Assembly (NCBI GenBank): GCA_900473045.1
Contig: UCKS01000014.1
Span: 103,194 to 143,614 of the forward strand
Direction: 5' to 3'
Length of the DNA stretch: 40,421 nt
Source: Hyphomicrobiales bacterium
GTDB taxonomy: Bacteria; Pseudomonadota; Alphaproteobacteria; Rhizobiales; Rhizobiaceae
Shown here: positions 9,675-16,474 of the stretch, piece by piece
How positions within the stretch are numbered: the first letter of the stretch is position 1
Layout: the number at the start of each line of letters is the position of its first letter
Program-made: the position numbers and the translations under genes
The notes under the pieces: generated by a model
What the model saw: only the letters and a program-made list of their open reading frames with translations
Told to the model about the DNA's origin: nothing
Databases searched by the model: none

Positions 9675-10880
9675 ATGGCGATTCAGATTCCCGTCGTCAA
9701 GGGAAAGACGCTTTCGACCGAGTACTGGTTGGGAAGCTTGTCATTCTCAGCGATTTCAAAATATGTGAAACTTCCCGAAAATACCGACTGGGATGACGTG
9801 TTTGGTGGAAAGGGCGGGCAGGAGGCGCAGCGTAAGCTCGCCAAAACGCGCGTCACCAACGAAATCGTCCCCTACCTCCTTAACAGCGATGACGCCTTCT
9901 TTTCGTCATTGGCGCTGATCCTTGTCCCATCTACCGGCAAGCCTCTCAAGGAAGGGTCGGACTTCAAGTTCATCCCGATTGCTGCTGACGGCAAGATCGG
10001 CACACTCGAAATCGACGAGAGTGTCGATATGTTTCCCGCAGACGGACAGCACCGGGCCGCCGCCATCATCGACGCTCTTCGGCAGGATCGTGGCAGGATG
10101 ACGCCTCAGGAAGTTCCCGTCGTCCTCTTGCCATACGTTGACAAGGACAAGCTTCGCCAGCATTTCAGCGATCTCAATCTGAATGCGAAGCCGGTCTCCC
10201 AATCGATCGGCTATGCGTTCGAAAGTCGCGATCCGATCGTCATCGTCACGAAGCGGATCATGAAGGATGTGCCTCTTTTCGAAAAGCGCGTGAACGAACT
10301 CTCCAACTCCTTGGCCAAGAAATCTCCCGACGTCATCACGATGGGAACCTTGGTTCAAGCTCACCATATCCTCCTCGAAGCGCTCTACGGTTCTAAGTAC
10401 AAGGACGAGGCAGAGATCACCGATCTTCGCCAGATTGATCCCACAGATGAGCGCGTCGATGCGGTGGCCGAGAAACTGCGCGACGTTTGGGAGGTCGTCA
10501 TCGATAACATCCCGGAATGGGATCTACTGATGAACGGCAAGGTTTCGGCGCGCGAGCTCCGCGAAGGCGACGAGGCAAAAGGAACGACGGGCTTTGTCTT
10601 CGCGTTCGGTCTGGGATGGCAAGCGATCGCCACAGCCGCGGCCGCCCTCATCAAGGACGAACGAGATGACTGGTCGGAAGATCTGGCGCATTGCCTGAGA
10701 TCGGTGGACTGGAGCAAAGGCGGGCATTGGCACGGCATCGCAATGGTCGGTGACCGCGTCAACAACACGGGACCGGGCATCAAAGCCACTGCCGGATACA
10801 TCCTGCGAACAGGTGGGCTTGGATCTGAAGGAGGCGCGGTGGGATCTTTGGTCAGTGCTGCGCCCGAGGACGCAAAATAA
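9675..10880 (+). CDS. DndB-like DGQHR-domain protein
   Basis: 401 residues from the ATG at 9675, chosen because GAAAGGAA lies 10 bases upstream; the frame stays open for another 32 codons upstream without a better site. DGQHR is at 123-127, preceded by the beta-rich N-terminal part and followed by a helical region, as in DndB and the DGQHR family (TIGR03187). DndB is a transcriptional regulator of phosphorothioate DNA-modification operons. No DndC, DndD or DndE is present here. The protein is a distant relative of the two DGQQR proteins of the modification operon at 15-19 kb. It diverges from the nuclease-helicase operon with an inverted repeat over its promoter, so a sensor or repressor that couples modification to restriction is a reasonable inference. 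A strong terminator follows its stop. Confidence 0.85.
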   Translation: MAIQIPVVKGKTLSTEYWLGSLSFSAISKYVKLPENTDWDDVFGGKGGQEAQRKLAKTRVTNEIVPYLLNSDDAFFSSLALILVPSTGKPLKEGSDFKFIPIAADGKIGTLEIDESVDMFPADGQHRAAAIIDALRQDRGRMTPQEVPVVLLPYVDKDKLRQHFSDLNLNAKPVSQSIGYAFESRDPIVIVTKRIMKDVPLFEKRVNELSNSLAKKSPDVITMGTLVQAHHILLEALYGSKYKDEAEITDLRQIDPTDERVDAVAEKLRDVWEVVIDNIPEWDLLMNGKVSARELREGDEAKGTTGFVFAFGLGWQAIATAAAALIKDERDDWSEDLAHCLRSVDWSKGGHWHGIAMVGDRVNNTGPGIKATAGYILRTGGLGSEGGAVGSLVSAAPEDAK

Positions 10881-10906
10881 GAGCCAGGACAATCGATAAG
10901 GGGAAG

Positions 10907-10928
10907 GGGCGGCTTTGCCGCCCTTTTT
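10907..10928 (+). terminator. Rho-independent terminator after the DGQHR gene
   Basis: Stem GGGCGGC (10907-10913) and GCCGCCC (10917-10923) with a TTT loop, followed by TTTTT. It begins 27 bases after the stop codon. Confidence 0.9.
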
Positions 10929-10957
10929 CGTGACTGGAGCAGTCGTGATCCGAGGTC

Positions 10958-11001
10958 AACGGCGATTTTCCCGCTTCGCTCCCGCCATCAAAATCGCCGT
11001 T
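10958..11001. repeat. 12-bp perfect inverted repeat in the leader before DUF736
   Basis: AACGGCGATTTT (10958-10969) is repeated inverted as AAAATCGCCGTT (10990-11001) around 20 bases. There is no T-tract after it, so it is not a standard terminator. It lies in the untranslated stretch before the first DUF736 gene. Confidence 0.6.
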
Positions 11002-11053
11002 TCCCGCTGCGCGGTGACATCGGTTCCCGCCCGCTCCTCACCGGAACCTGTCG

Positions 11054-11070
11054 TCCCGCATGGTGCGGGA
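11054..11070 (+). promoter_or_regulatory. Leader hairpin directly before the DUF736 ribosome-binding site
   Basis: TCCCGCA-TGG-TGCGGGA, a perfect 7-bp stem that ends three bases before the AAGGAGA ribosome-binding site. Equivalent hairpins occur at 34573, 38646 and 40186. Confidence 0.5.
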
Positions 11071-11086
11071 AGCAAGGAGACGGAAT

Positions 11087-11386
11087 ATGGGAACGATAGG
11101 GAAATTCAAAAAAGAGGGCGGGGTCTACGAGGGGGTAATCGAGAGCATGACCAGTGCCGCCCTACCGGCGCGGATTGTGCCAGTCCAATCGAAACCGAAC
11201 GCCGAGGCCCCCGACTATCGCGTCTACCGCGGCGAATCGGAGGTTGGCGCCGCGTGGCGCAAGAAGACGAGGGCTGGCGACAGGTACCTCGTCGTCACGC
11301 TCGACGATCCAGCTTTCGCATATCCGATTCAATGCAGATTGACGCGAGTTGATGAGGACTATGTCCTGTTCTGGACTCGCAAATAG
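11087..11386 (+). CDS. DUF736 family protein
   Basis: 99 residues. The ATG at 11087 is preferred over the one at 11060 because AAGGAGA lies six bases upstream and the family starts with MGTIGxF. The sequence follows DUF736 (a small beta-rich plasmid-associated family of unknown function): YRVYRGESEVGAAWRKKT near the middle, then YLVVTLDDPAF. It is a single gene with its own leader hairpin and terminator. Its 3' end overlaps the 3' end of the convergent HAD gene by 28 bases. A second DUF736 gene sits at the window end (40230), so this copy probably belongs to the plasmid backbone into which the modification island has been set. Confidence 0.9.
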   Translation: MGTIGKFKKEGGVYEGVIESMTSAALPARIVPVQSKPNAEAPDYRVYRGESEVGAAWRKKTRAGDRYLVVTLDDPAFAYPIQCRLTRVDEDYVLFWTRK

Positions 11387-12225
11387 GTCGACTTCCCGCT
11401 CGCCTGCTGAGGTGAGCGGGTCTTGTCTTCGGCCTGAATGAGCAGCGAAGCGGCAGCGTCAAACGTTGCGGCCTGGAATGCGGCAACATTCCCGGCCTGC
11501 AGTTCCCATTTAGGCTGAAACGCACCGGGGACATAAATTGTCTTCAAGCCCGCTTCGCTGGCCGGTCGGATATCACGGGTCAGTTGATCACCGATCATGT
11601 AAACCGTCTGGCCGTTTCCCGCCAAACCTCTTACACGCTCGAACATCCGCGCGGTTTTTGGCGCCTCGAAGACCCTGTCGATGTATCCGCTGAGATCATG
11701 ATGCTCGATCGTACGCATGACGCGTTTACGGCTTCCCTCAGTCAAAACGACGGTTGTTGCGCCTGTCACGGCGAGATCACGAAGACCGGCAAGAACTCCA
11801 GGCAAGAGGTCCGGCTGTGACGCAATCATGTCGAAGAAGGTTCGCTCAATCTGCGATATGGTTTCCGAGGCAAGGCGAGATTGTGATCCGTCGCGCCACG
11901 CGCGGCGGACAGCTTCGTGTTGCGAAAGTCCCTGCAAAGCAAGCGCAATTGCCTGGATCAAAAGCCGCGGAGGGTAGCGTAGACCAAGATGATGTTGTTC
12001 AGCGAGGGCCTGATCGAAGCTCCTGACATAATCCAGGCGCGACTCCATCGGAACTTGCCTTCCCACGGTGTTCTCAACAGCAAGAAGGAGCGCAAGTTGC
12101 GCTCGCGCGAACACTCCGTCAGTGTCCCAAAGCGTGTTGTCCGCATCGACAAGGACAAGAGGTCCCGCGAGACTGCTGTCAAGGCGCGGTGGCGCAGGGC
12201 TGACCGTTTGCTGCCGTGGAGACAT
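11359..12225 (-). CDS. HAD-superfamily hydrolase, last gene of the modification operon
   Basis: 288 residues from the ATG at 12225, chosen over a GTG three codons upstream because AGGTGG lies five bases before it. All HAD motifs are visible: DADNTLWD (motif I, near residue 28, with the nucleophile Asp and acid/base Asp), TEGS (motif II), a lysine in EAPKTARMF (motif III) and GDQLTRD (motif IV). A helical cap sits between motifs I and II. It is probably a phosphatase of a small phosphorylated metabolite; the substrate cannot be told from sequence. The gene overlaps the membrane-protein gene by 47 bases, so it is translated as part of the ten-gene operon. HAD proteins are not part of the known minimal DpdABC chemistry, so this is an accessory gene. 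Confidence 0.85.
   Translation of the reverse strand: MSPRQQTVSPAPPRLDSSLAGPLVLVDADNTLWDTDGVFARAQLALLLAVENTVGRQVPMESRLDYVRSFDQALAEQHHLGLRYPPRLLIQAIALALQGLSQHEAVRRAWRDGSQSRLASETISQIERTFFDMIASQPDLLPGVLAGLRDLAVTGATTVVLTEGSRKRVMRTIEHHDLSGYIDRVFEAPKTARMFERVRGLAGNGQTVYMIGDQLTRDIRPASEAGLKTIYVPGAFQPKWELQAGNVAAFQAATFDAAASLLIQAEDKTRSPQQASGKSTYLRVQNRT
11395..11420 (+). terminator. Hairpin terminator after DUF736
   Basis: CCCGCTCGCCT and AGGTGAGCGGG form an 11-base stem with one mismatch around GCTG, followed by TCTTGTCTT. It is nine bases after the DUF736 stop and inside the 3' end of the convergent HAD gene. Confidence 0.6.
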
Positions 12226-13084
12226 TGTTTCCACCTGTGACGCACACCGAAGAAATCGGTGTCTCTATGCGAATCACCGAATTAGACTCCTTTTTTGCCG
12301 GCGGCACAAAGGCAAATACCAGTGCGGTCACGGCAATCCAAAGGATCAATGCTTTGATAGCCCAGGACTGCAAACGCTGAGCCGGTTCCAAGACCCTCAC
12401 CTTGTCGGCTACTTTCACGCCGACAAGATACGTCTCGACGATATAATTCTTGAGATACTTGACCTTAATGTCGGGCGTTATTTTCGAGCTGTCATTGAGG
12501 TCGATGAAAGCACGCGCCCAGTTCTTAGGCTCGGTCCAGGAGATCGGCATCCAAAATACCAGCGACCCGGGATGTTCGGCGCTCGTCGTCGTCGGATATC
12601 GAAAGCGTGACCGGATCGCGTGAAACGTGACCAAAGCACCGAATGCGGCGAGCAGTGCAAACACTGCAAATAGACAGTAGCTTGCAATGATCAAACCGCT
12701 TGTGATGACCTGCTGAGCGCCGGACCAACTCAACACCGAAAACGGATAGCCATCCGCAAAACGATTGAACAGAAGGCTCGCGAAGGCTGACATGAAGGTC
12801 ACGATGGTTAGCAATCGGGTCGCCTTGCCATCCTGATAGTCCGTGTGCTTTGTGACCTCGTTGAGAGAGTCGCGCGCGAGTTTCAGTGCGTCATCCAGCT
12901 TGGCGTCGTCGGCCGCAATTTTTTCGATCTCTTGTTCGATCGTTGCGATAACAGTCCCGTCATTGATCGTAGCTTGGGCGCTACCTGTCGCTGAGCTGCG
13001 CGGAAAATAGGTTATCGGGCGACCGAAGGCGGCTTCACAGATCGCCTGAACGCAGCCCAGCGATTCTTTGCCCGTTTCACTCAT
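12179..13084 (-). CDS. Predicted membrane protein with cytoplasmic coiled-coil region
   Basis: 301 residues; the ATG forms an ATGA overlap with the stop of the transporter gene. Three hydrophobic segments are visible: about 90-107, 126-156 (long enough for one long or two short helices) and 241-260. Residues 45-80 are helical and charged. Between the second and third segments is a soluble part containing KYLKNYIVETYLVGVKVADK (209-228). The C-terminal tail (261-301) is Ser/Thr-rich with two cysteines. The layout of membrane helices plus a conserved helical linker recalls the small transmembrane effectors of nucleotide-signalling defence systems (Pycsar-TM, SLATT type), but I see no diagnostic motif. 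It could be an abortive-infection effector or a partner of the neighbouring transporter. Confidence 0.7.
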   Translation of the reverse strand: MSETGKESLGCVQAICEAAFGRPITYFPRSSATGSAQATINDGTVIATIEQEIEKIAADDAKLDDALKLARDSLNEVTKHTDYQDGKATRLLTIVTFMSAFASLLFNRFADGYPFSVLSWSGAQQVITSGLIIASYCLFAVFALLAAFGALVTFHAIRSRFRYPTTTSAEHPGSLVFWMPISWTEPKNWARAFIDLNDSSKITPDIKVKYLKNYIVETYLVGVKVADKVRVLEPAQRLQSWAIKALILWIAVTALVFAFVPPAKKESNSVIRIETPISSVCVTGGNNVSTAANGQPCATAP

Positions 13085-13644
13085 GCCGGCATCAACCCCA
13101 ATCGTCGGTCGCGGTTACGGATCCAGAAGAGAACCGGCAGCGCGGCCACAACCATGATCAATTTGCCGACAACCTGTCCAGCCAGAAAATCAAGCGAACC
13201 GAATGCTAGCCAAAGAAACATCACGCTATCCACGATGAGGCCGACAATGCTGCTTGCAAAGGCCGCTTTGACCAAGCCCTTTTTCTGCAAGGGCGTGAAC
13301 ACCAGCAGGTCAGCGAACTCGGAGATCAGGAAGGCGCTTGCGGAGGCCAGCGCCAAAGACGGCGCCGTGAAGGTCGTCGACAGGAAGGCGCCGACGATGA
13401 TCGCTCCCACGGCCCACCAAAGGCCCAGGCGCCGTTGGACAAGGTCGCGTAGCACAAGTGCAAGTCCGACGAGCAGCACCCCGCTCGGTGCCGTCAGGCC
13501 GAAGCCGACCGGGATGAGGCAAGGACCCTCTGGCACGCAAACCGTGCCGACATGACCGATCATATAATTGGCGAGCGGGATGCAGGCGGCAAAGCCAGCC
13601 AGAAATATCCCGCCCTCAATCCATTGCCTGTTGCGCGTCGTCAT
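13081..13644 (-). CDS. yhhQ: VUT/YhhQ-family queuosine-precursor transporter
   Basis: 187 residues from the ATG at 13644, which has AAGGAGAGG just upstream; an ATG six codons earlier overlaps the queC stop as ATGA but has no clear ribosome-binding site. About six hydrophobic segments run through the chain. The features LVLRDLVQRRLG and ISEFADLLVFTPLQKKG match the VUT (YhhQ) family, whose members import 7-deazaguanine precursors such as preQ0 and preQ1. It directly follows queC, so it probably supplements or replaces de novo precursor supply for DNA modification. The absence of folE from the operon makes import a useful backup. Confidence 0.85.
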   Translation of the reverse strand: MTTRNRQWIEGGIFLAGFAACIPLANYMIGHVGTVCVPEGPCLIPVGFGLTAPSGVLLVGLALVLRDLVQRRLGLWWAVGAIIVGAFLSTTFTAPSLALASASAFLISEFADLLVFTPLQKKGLVKAAFASSIVGLIVDSVMFLWLAFGSLDFLAGQVVGKLIMVVAALPVLFWIRNRDRRLGLMPA

Positions 13645-13658
13645 CCCGCCTCTCCTTG

Positions 13659-14360
13659 TCACACTTCTTCAGCGACGAAATTTTCGTAGCCTTTTGCCCG
13701 AAGATCACAGGCCGGGCATGTGCCACAGCCATAACCCCAATCATGAAACTCGCCTCGCTCGCCGAGATAGCAGGTGTGGCTATCCTTCACCACGATATCC
13801 ACCAGCGTCCGGCCGCCCAAATTCTTGGCCAGTTGCCAGGTTTGCGCTTTGTCGATCCACATCAACGGTGTGTCGAGAACGAACCGCTTTTCCATTCCGA
13901 TGTTGAGCGCCACCTGCAAGGCTTTGATCGTATCGTCACGGCAATCGGGATAGCCGGAATAATCCGTCTCGCACATTCCCCCGACGATATGCTTTAGGCC
14001 GCGACGATAGGCTAGGGCGGCTGCAAAGGTCAGAAATATCAAGTTTCGGCCAGGAACGAACGTGTTTGGAAGGCCGGATTCGGACATTTCGATCTGCATG
14101 CCGCTGGTGAGCGCCGTATCCGAGATCTCACCGAGTGCGGCCAGCGATATCGTGTGATCGTCGCCAAGGCGATCTGCCCATACAGGATTGAGCGCACTCA
14201 TTTGAGCGCGCAACGTGTCCCGGCATTCGAGCTCGATCCGATGGCGCTGACCATAATCGAAACCAACGGTCTCCACGCGCTCGAAGCGGTCGAGCGCCCA
14301 GGCAAGACAAGTCGTTGAATCTTGGCCGCCTGAAAATAGCACCAGTGCAGTCGTCGACAT
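13659..14360 (-). CDS. queC: 7-cyano-7-deazaguanine (preQ0) synthase QueC
   Basis: 233 residues from the ATG at 14360, chosen because AAGGAG lies seven bases upstream; an ATG nine codons earlier would overlap queD. QueC converts 7-carboxy-7-deazaguanine to preQ0 using ATP and ammonia. The PP-loop SGGQDS is near the N-terminus (about residues 10-15), followed by FDYGQRH. The zinc-binding cysteines are at the C-terminal end: one in SHTCYLG and three in [22 protein letters not shown] is the conserved substrate loop. Length and motifs are those of a full, active enzyme. It is one of three preQ0 genes in the operon, placed to feed DpdA. Confidence 0.97.
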   Translation of the reverse strand: MSTTALVLFSGGQDSTTCLAWALDRFERVETVGFDYGQRHRIELECRDTLRAQMSALNPVWADRLGDDHTISLAALGEISDTALTSGMQIEMSESGLPNTFVPGRNLIFLTFAAALAYRRGLKHIVGGMCETDYSGYPDCRDDTIKALQVALNIGMEKRFVLDTPLMWIDKAQTWQLAKNLGGRTLVDIVVKDSHTCYLGERGEFHDWGYGCGTCPACDLRAKGYENFVAEEV

Positions 14361-14373
14361 CGCCCGGCTCCTT

Positions 14374-14730
14374 CTAGTTGCCTTCAAATTCCGCCCAGCA
14401 GGATGGCGTTTCGAATACCTTCACGGAATTCAACTCGTTGATGAGCGGCTTGACCTTTTGCCAAATCCAGACAGCGATATTCTCCGCCGTCGGGTTCTCG
14501 AGGCCGTTAATATCGTTGAGTGTATGATGATCGAGGTTCTCCAGAACCGGCCCGAAGACCTTCTCCACATCAAAAAAGTCGATCACAAATCCAGTTCGTG
14601 GATCGACGACGCCTTTGAGCTGCAACTCGACTCGATAAGAATGACCATGCATGCGATGGCATTTGTGCGTTGTGGGCACATTCGGAAGTCTGTGGGCCGC
14701 CTCGAATGTGAAAGCTTGTGTGATTTTCAT
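14374..14730 (-). CDS. queD: 6-carboxy-5,6,7,8-tetrahydropterin synthase QueD
   Basis: 118 residues, the usual size. QueD turns 7,8-dihydroneopterin triphosphate into 6-carboxytetrahydropterin, the first committed step to preQ0. The zinc-binding histidines are His13, His28 and His30, the catalytic Cys is Cys24 in [11 protein letters not shown], and LDHHTLND (His68/His69) and Glu107 in KVFETPS complete the active site. The ATG overlaps the queE stop as ATGA. FolE, which makes its substrate, is not in the window and must be supplied by the chromosomal folate pathway. Confidence 0.97.
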   Translation of the reverse strand: MKITQAFTFEAAHRLPNVPTTHKCHRMHGHSYRVELQLKGVVDPRTGFVIDFFDVEKVFGPVLENLDHHTLNDINGLENPTAENIAVWIWQKVKPLINELNSVKVFETPSCWAEFEGN

Positions 14731-15359
14731 GGGATCCCGATCATTTTGTGTGTCTGCAGGCTGAGCCGCCAGCGGGGGTTTTCAAGACAAAATGCCGTCA
14801 CGGCCGCGATATTTTCGATCTGCTCGGGCCCGTCCATCGGCTGCAGGAAGTAATGCTCGAAGGAAACGTCGGGGAGATCGTCCGGTAGCAACCGCGCCTG
14901 CGGATAAACGAGCTTCAGCTCACTGCCGGATTTGAGATTGAATGGCGCGCCGGCTTTTGGACTGACGCAGATCCAATCGATGCCGTCCGGCGGTTCGATT
15001 GTTCCGTTCGTCTCGATGGCGATCTCGAACCCGTGTTCGTGGACCGCTACGATTAGCGCATCATCGATCTGCAGCAGCGGTTCACCGCCGGTGAAGACGA
15101 CATAGCGCCTGCTCTCACCGCTCCCCCAAGTCCGAGCGATCGCCGACGCAAGCTCACCGGCGTCACGAAATTTGCCGCCGCCCTCGCCATCGGTCCCGAT
15201 GAAGTCTGTATCGCAGAACTGGCAGACCGCCTTATGACGGTCTTCCTCGCGGCCGGTCCAAAGATTGCAACCAGCAAAACGGCAAAACACCGCGGCGCGC
15301 CCGGCTTGAGCACCTTCCCCCTGGATCGTCTTGAACAACTCTTTGACAGAATAGGTCAT
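14727..15359 (-). CDS. queE: 7-carboxy-7-deazaguanine synthase QueE (radical SAM)
   Basis: 210 residues. QueE performs the radical-SAM ring contraction of 6-carboxytetrahydropterin to 7-carboxy-7-deazaguanine. The cluster cysteines are Cys31, Cys46 and Cys49, i.e. CX14CX2C, the variant spacing known from QueE rather than the CX3CX2C of most radical SAM enzymes. FKTIQGEG near the N-terminus, FTGGEPLLQ (SAM-binding GGE), ETNGT and CVSPKAG follow in order. The gene overlaps its upstream neighbour (DGQQR protein) and queD by four bases on each side, so translation is coupled through the preQ0 section of the operon. Confidence 0.97.
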   Translation of the reverse strand: MTYSVKELFKTIQGEGAQAGRAAVFCRFAGCNLWTGREEDRHKAVCQFCDTDFIGTDGEGGGKFRDAGELASAIARTWGSGESRRYVVFTGGEPLLQIDDALIVAVHEHGFEIAIETNGTIEPPDGIDWICVSPKAGAPFNLKSGSELKLVYPQARLLPDDLPDVSFEHYFLQPMDGPEQIENIAAVTAFCLENPRWRLSLQTHKMIGIP

Positions 15360-16474
15360 GATAGGCCCACCAGTTTTTGTGGAGCAGCCTCGGATGTATC
15401 CGGCGCCTGGCTGCGGCGACGTTTGATATCAGCTCGAACAATGCCAACCAGGTACTGTGCAAGCGTGACGATGTCGCGATTGACGTTTTGAACGGACTTC
15501 CAGTTGCGCTTGTCGTTTTCGCCGAAGTTCCATTCTCCAGACGTCCAGGCTGTGTTGTCGATCAGGCAGGCAAGGCCCTTGGAAAACTCATCTGACGTTC
15601 TTGCGCCGTCGAGCAACGCCAAGAGTTCCATGACATAGCCGAGCGACATGATCCCTGCGCCATGCACGAGCCGAGAGGTCTTCGGCGTGTGATCGACCCA
15701 TTCTTTTCGGAAGACGTATTGGACGGCGCCATAAAAGTCGCTGATCAGTTTGAAGCAGAGGTCGGCGCCATCGGGCTCGCGAATGAGTTCGCGCATCACG
15801 CCGTCGCTCAATGAATTGATGATCACACGCTGGATTGCCGTATCCCTGATGATGCCGGTGGGATTGGTGTGCTGATAAACCTGCCCCTTCAGCAACGACT
15901 TTTCGTCGTAGTTCAAGCGCGCGGCGATCTCGGCGGCAACGGAGCGATCGCCGAGCCGGCGCGGCAGGCCGGTGACAGTTGGCAGCAGTTCGTAGATCAG
16001 CGATTTCGGCAGGGGCCGCGTGTTGTTGATCAACACGAACTGCCGGCGGAGTTCCTCGTCGTCGCGGCAAATAATTGCGGACACGAAGACCTGGAAATCT
16101 TTCTCGTGAACCTGCCCAAGCGCTGTGAGGCGCTGTTGTCCGTCGACGACCATGCCGGGAGCGCCGGCGGCGATATCGATTTCGACCGTGCAGCGTCCAT
16201 CGGCGCTTTCATCGAACACCTGGACGCTGTTGGTAAAGGCCACGACGATCGGGTTTGGCAAAATTGCTTCCGGCTTTTCCAGGTAATCCCGGATCTCACG
16301 AATATGGCCGGCGATCTGTGGACGCTGAAAACCGCTGAGCGCGCCGGCATCATCGCGCGCAACTCGCTCGATAACGGCAAACTTCTGGAGATCAGACGCT
16401 AGCGCTGCAAATGAAAGGACTGTGTGCGCTTCGCTCTGTCGGGCTCTGATCGCTTGGAATTTCAATGTTGTCAT
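15356..16474 (-). CDS. dpdB: DpdB-family DGQQR protein (copy downstream of dpdA)
   Basis: 372 residues from the ATG at 16474; the frame is open 13 codons further but that start is worse placed. DGQQR is at 111-115, after a conserved GFQRPQIAGHI segment, and FVLINNTRPLPKSLIYELLP follows. This is the ParB/DndB-related DpdB family, an ATPase that works with DpdA to put preQ0 into DNA. It can be aligned by eye along its whole length with the protein at 17756-18880, so the two are paralogs on either side of dpdA; the Salmonella-type cluster, as I recall it, has one. Its start overlaps the dpdA 3' end by 83 bases, an unusually long overlap. Whether both copies are needed, or form a hetero-oligomer, cannot be told. 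Confidence 0.82.
   Translation of the reverse strand: MTTLKFQAIRARQSEAHTVLSFAALASDLQKFAVIERVARDDAGALSGFQRPQIAGHIREIRDYLEKPEAILPNPIVVAFTNSVQVFDESADGRCTVEIDIAAGAPGMVVDGQQRLTALGQVHEKDFQVFVSAIICRDDEELRRQFVLINNTRPLPKSLIYELLPTVTGLPRRLGDRSVAAEIAARLNYDEKSLLKGQVYQHTNPTGIIRDTAIQRVIINSLSDGVMRELIREPDGADLCFKLISDFYGAVQYVFRKEWVDHTPKTSRLVHGAGIMSLGYVMELLALLDGARTSDEFSKGLACLIDNTAWTSGEWNFGENDKRNWKSVQNVNRDIVTLAQYLVGIVRADIKRRRSQAPDTSEAAPQKLVGLS

Noticed and set aside
9675..10880. Phosphorothioate (dnd) system
   Set aside because: The DGQHR protein is DndB-like, but no DndA, DndC, DndD or DndE is present; the modification genes here are of the deazaguanine type.
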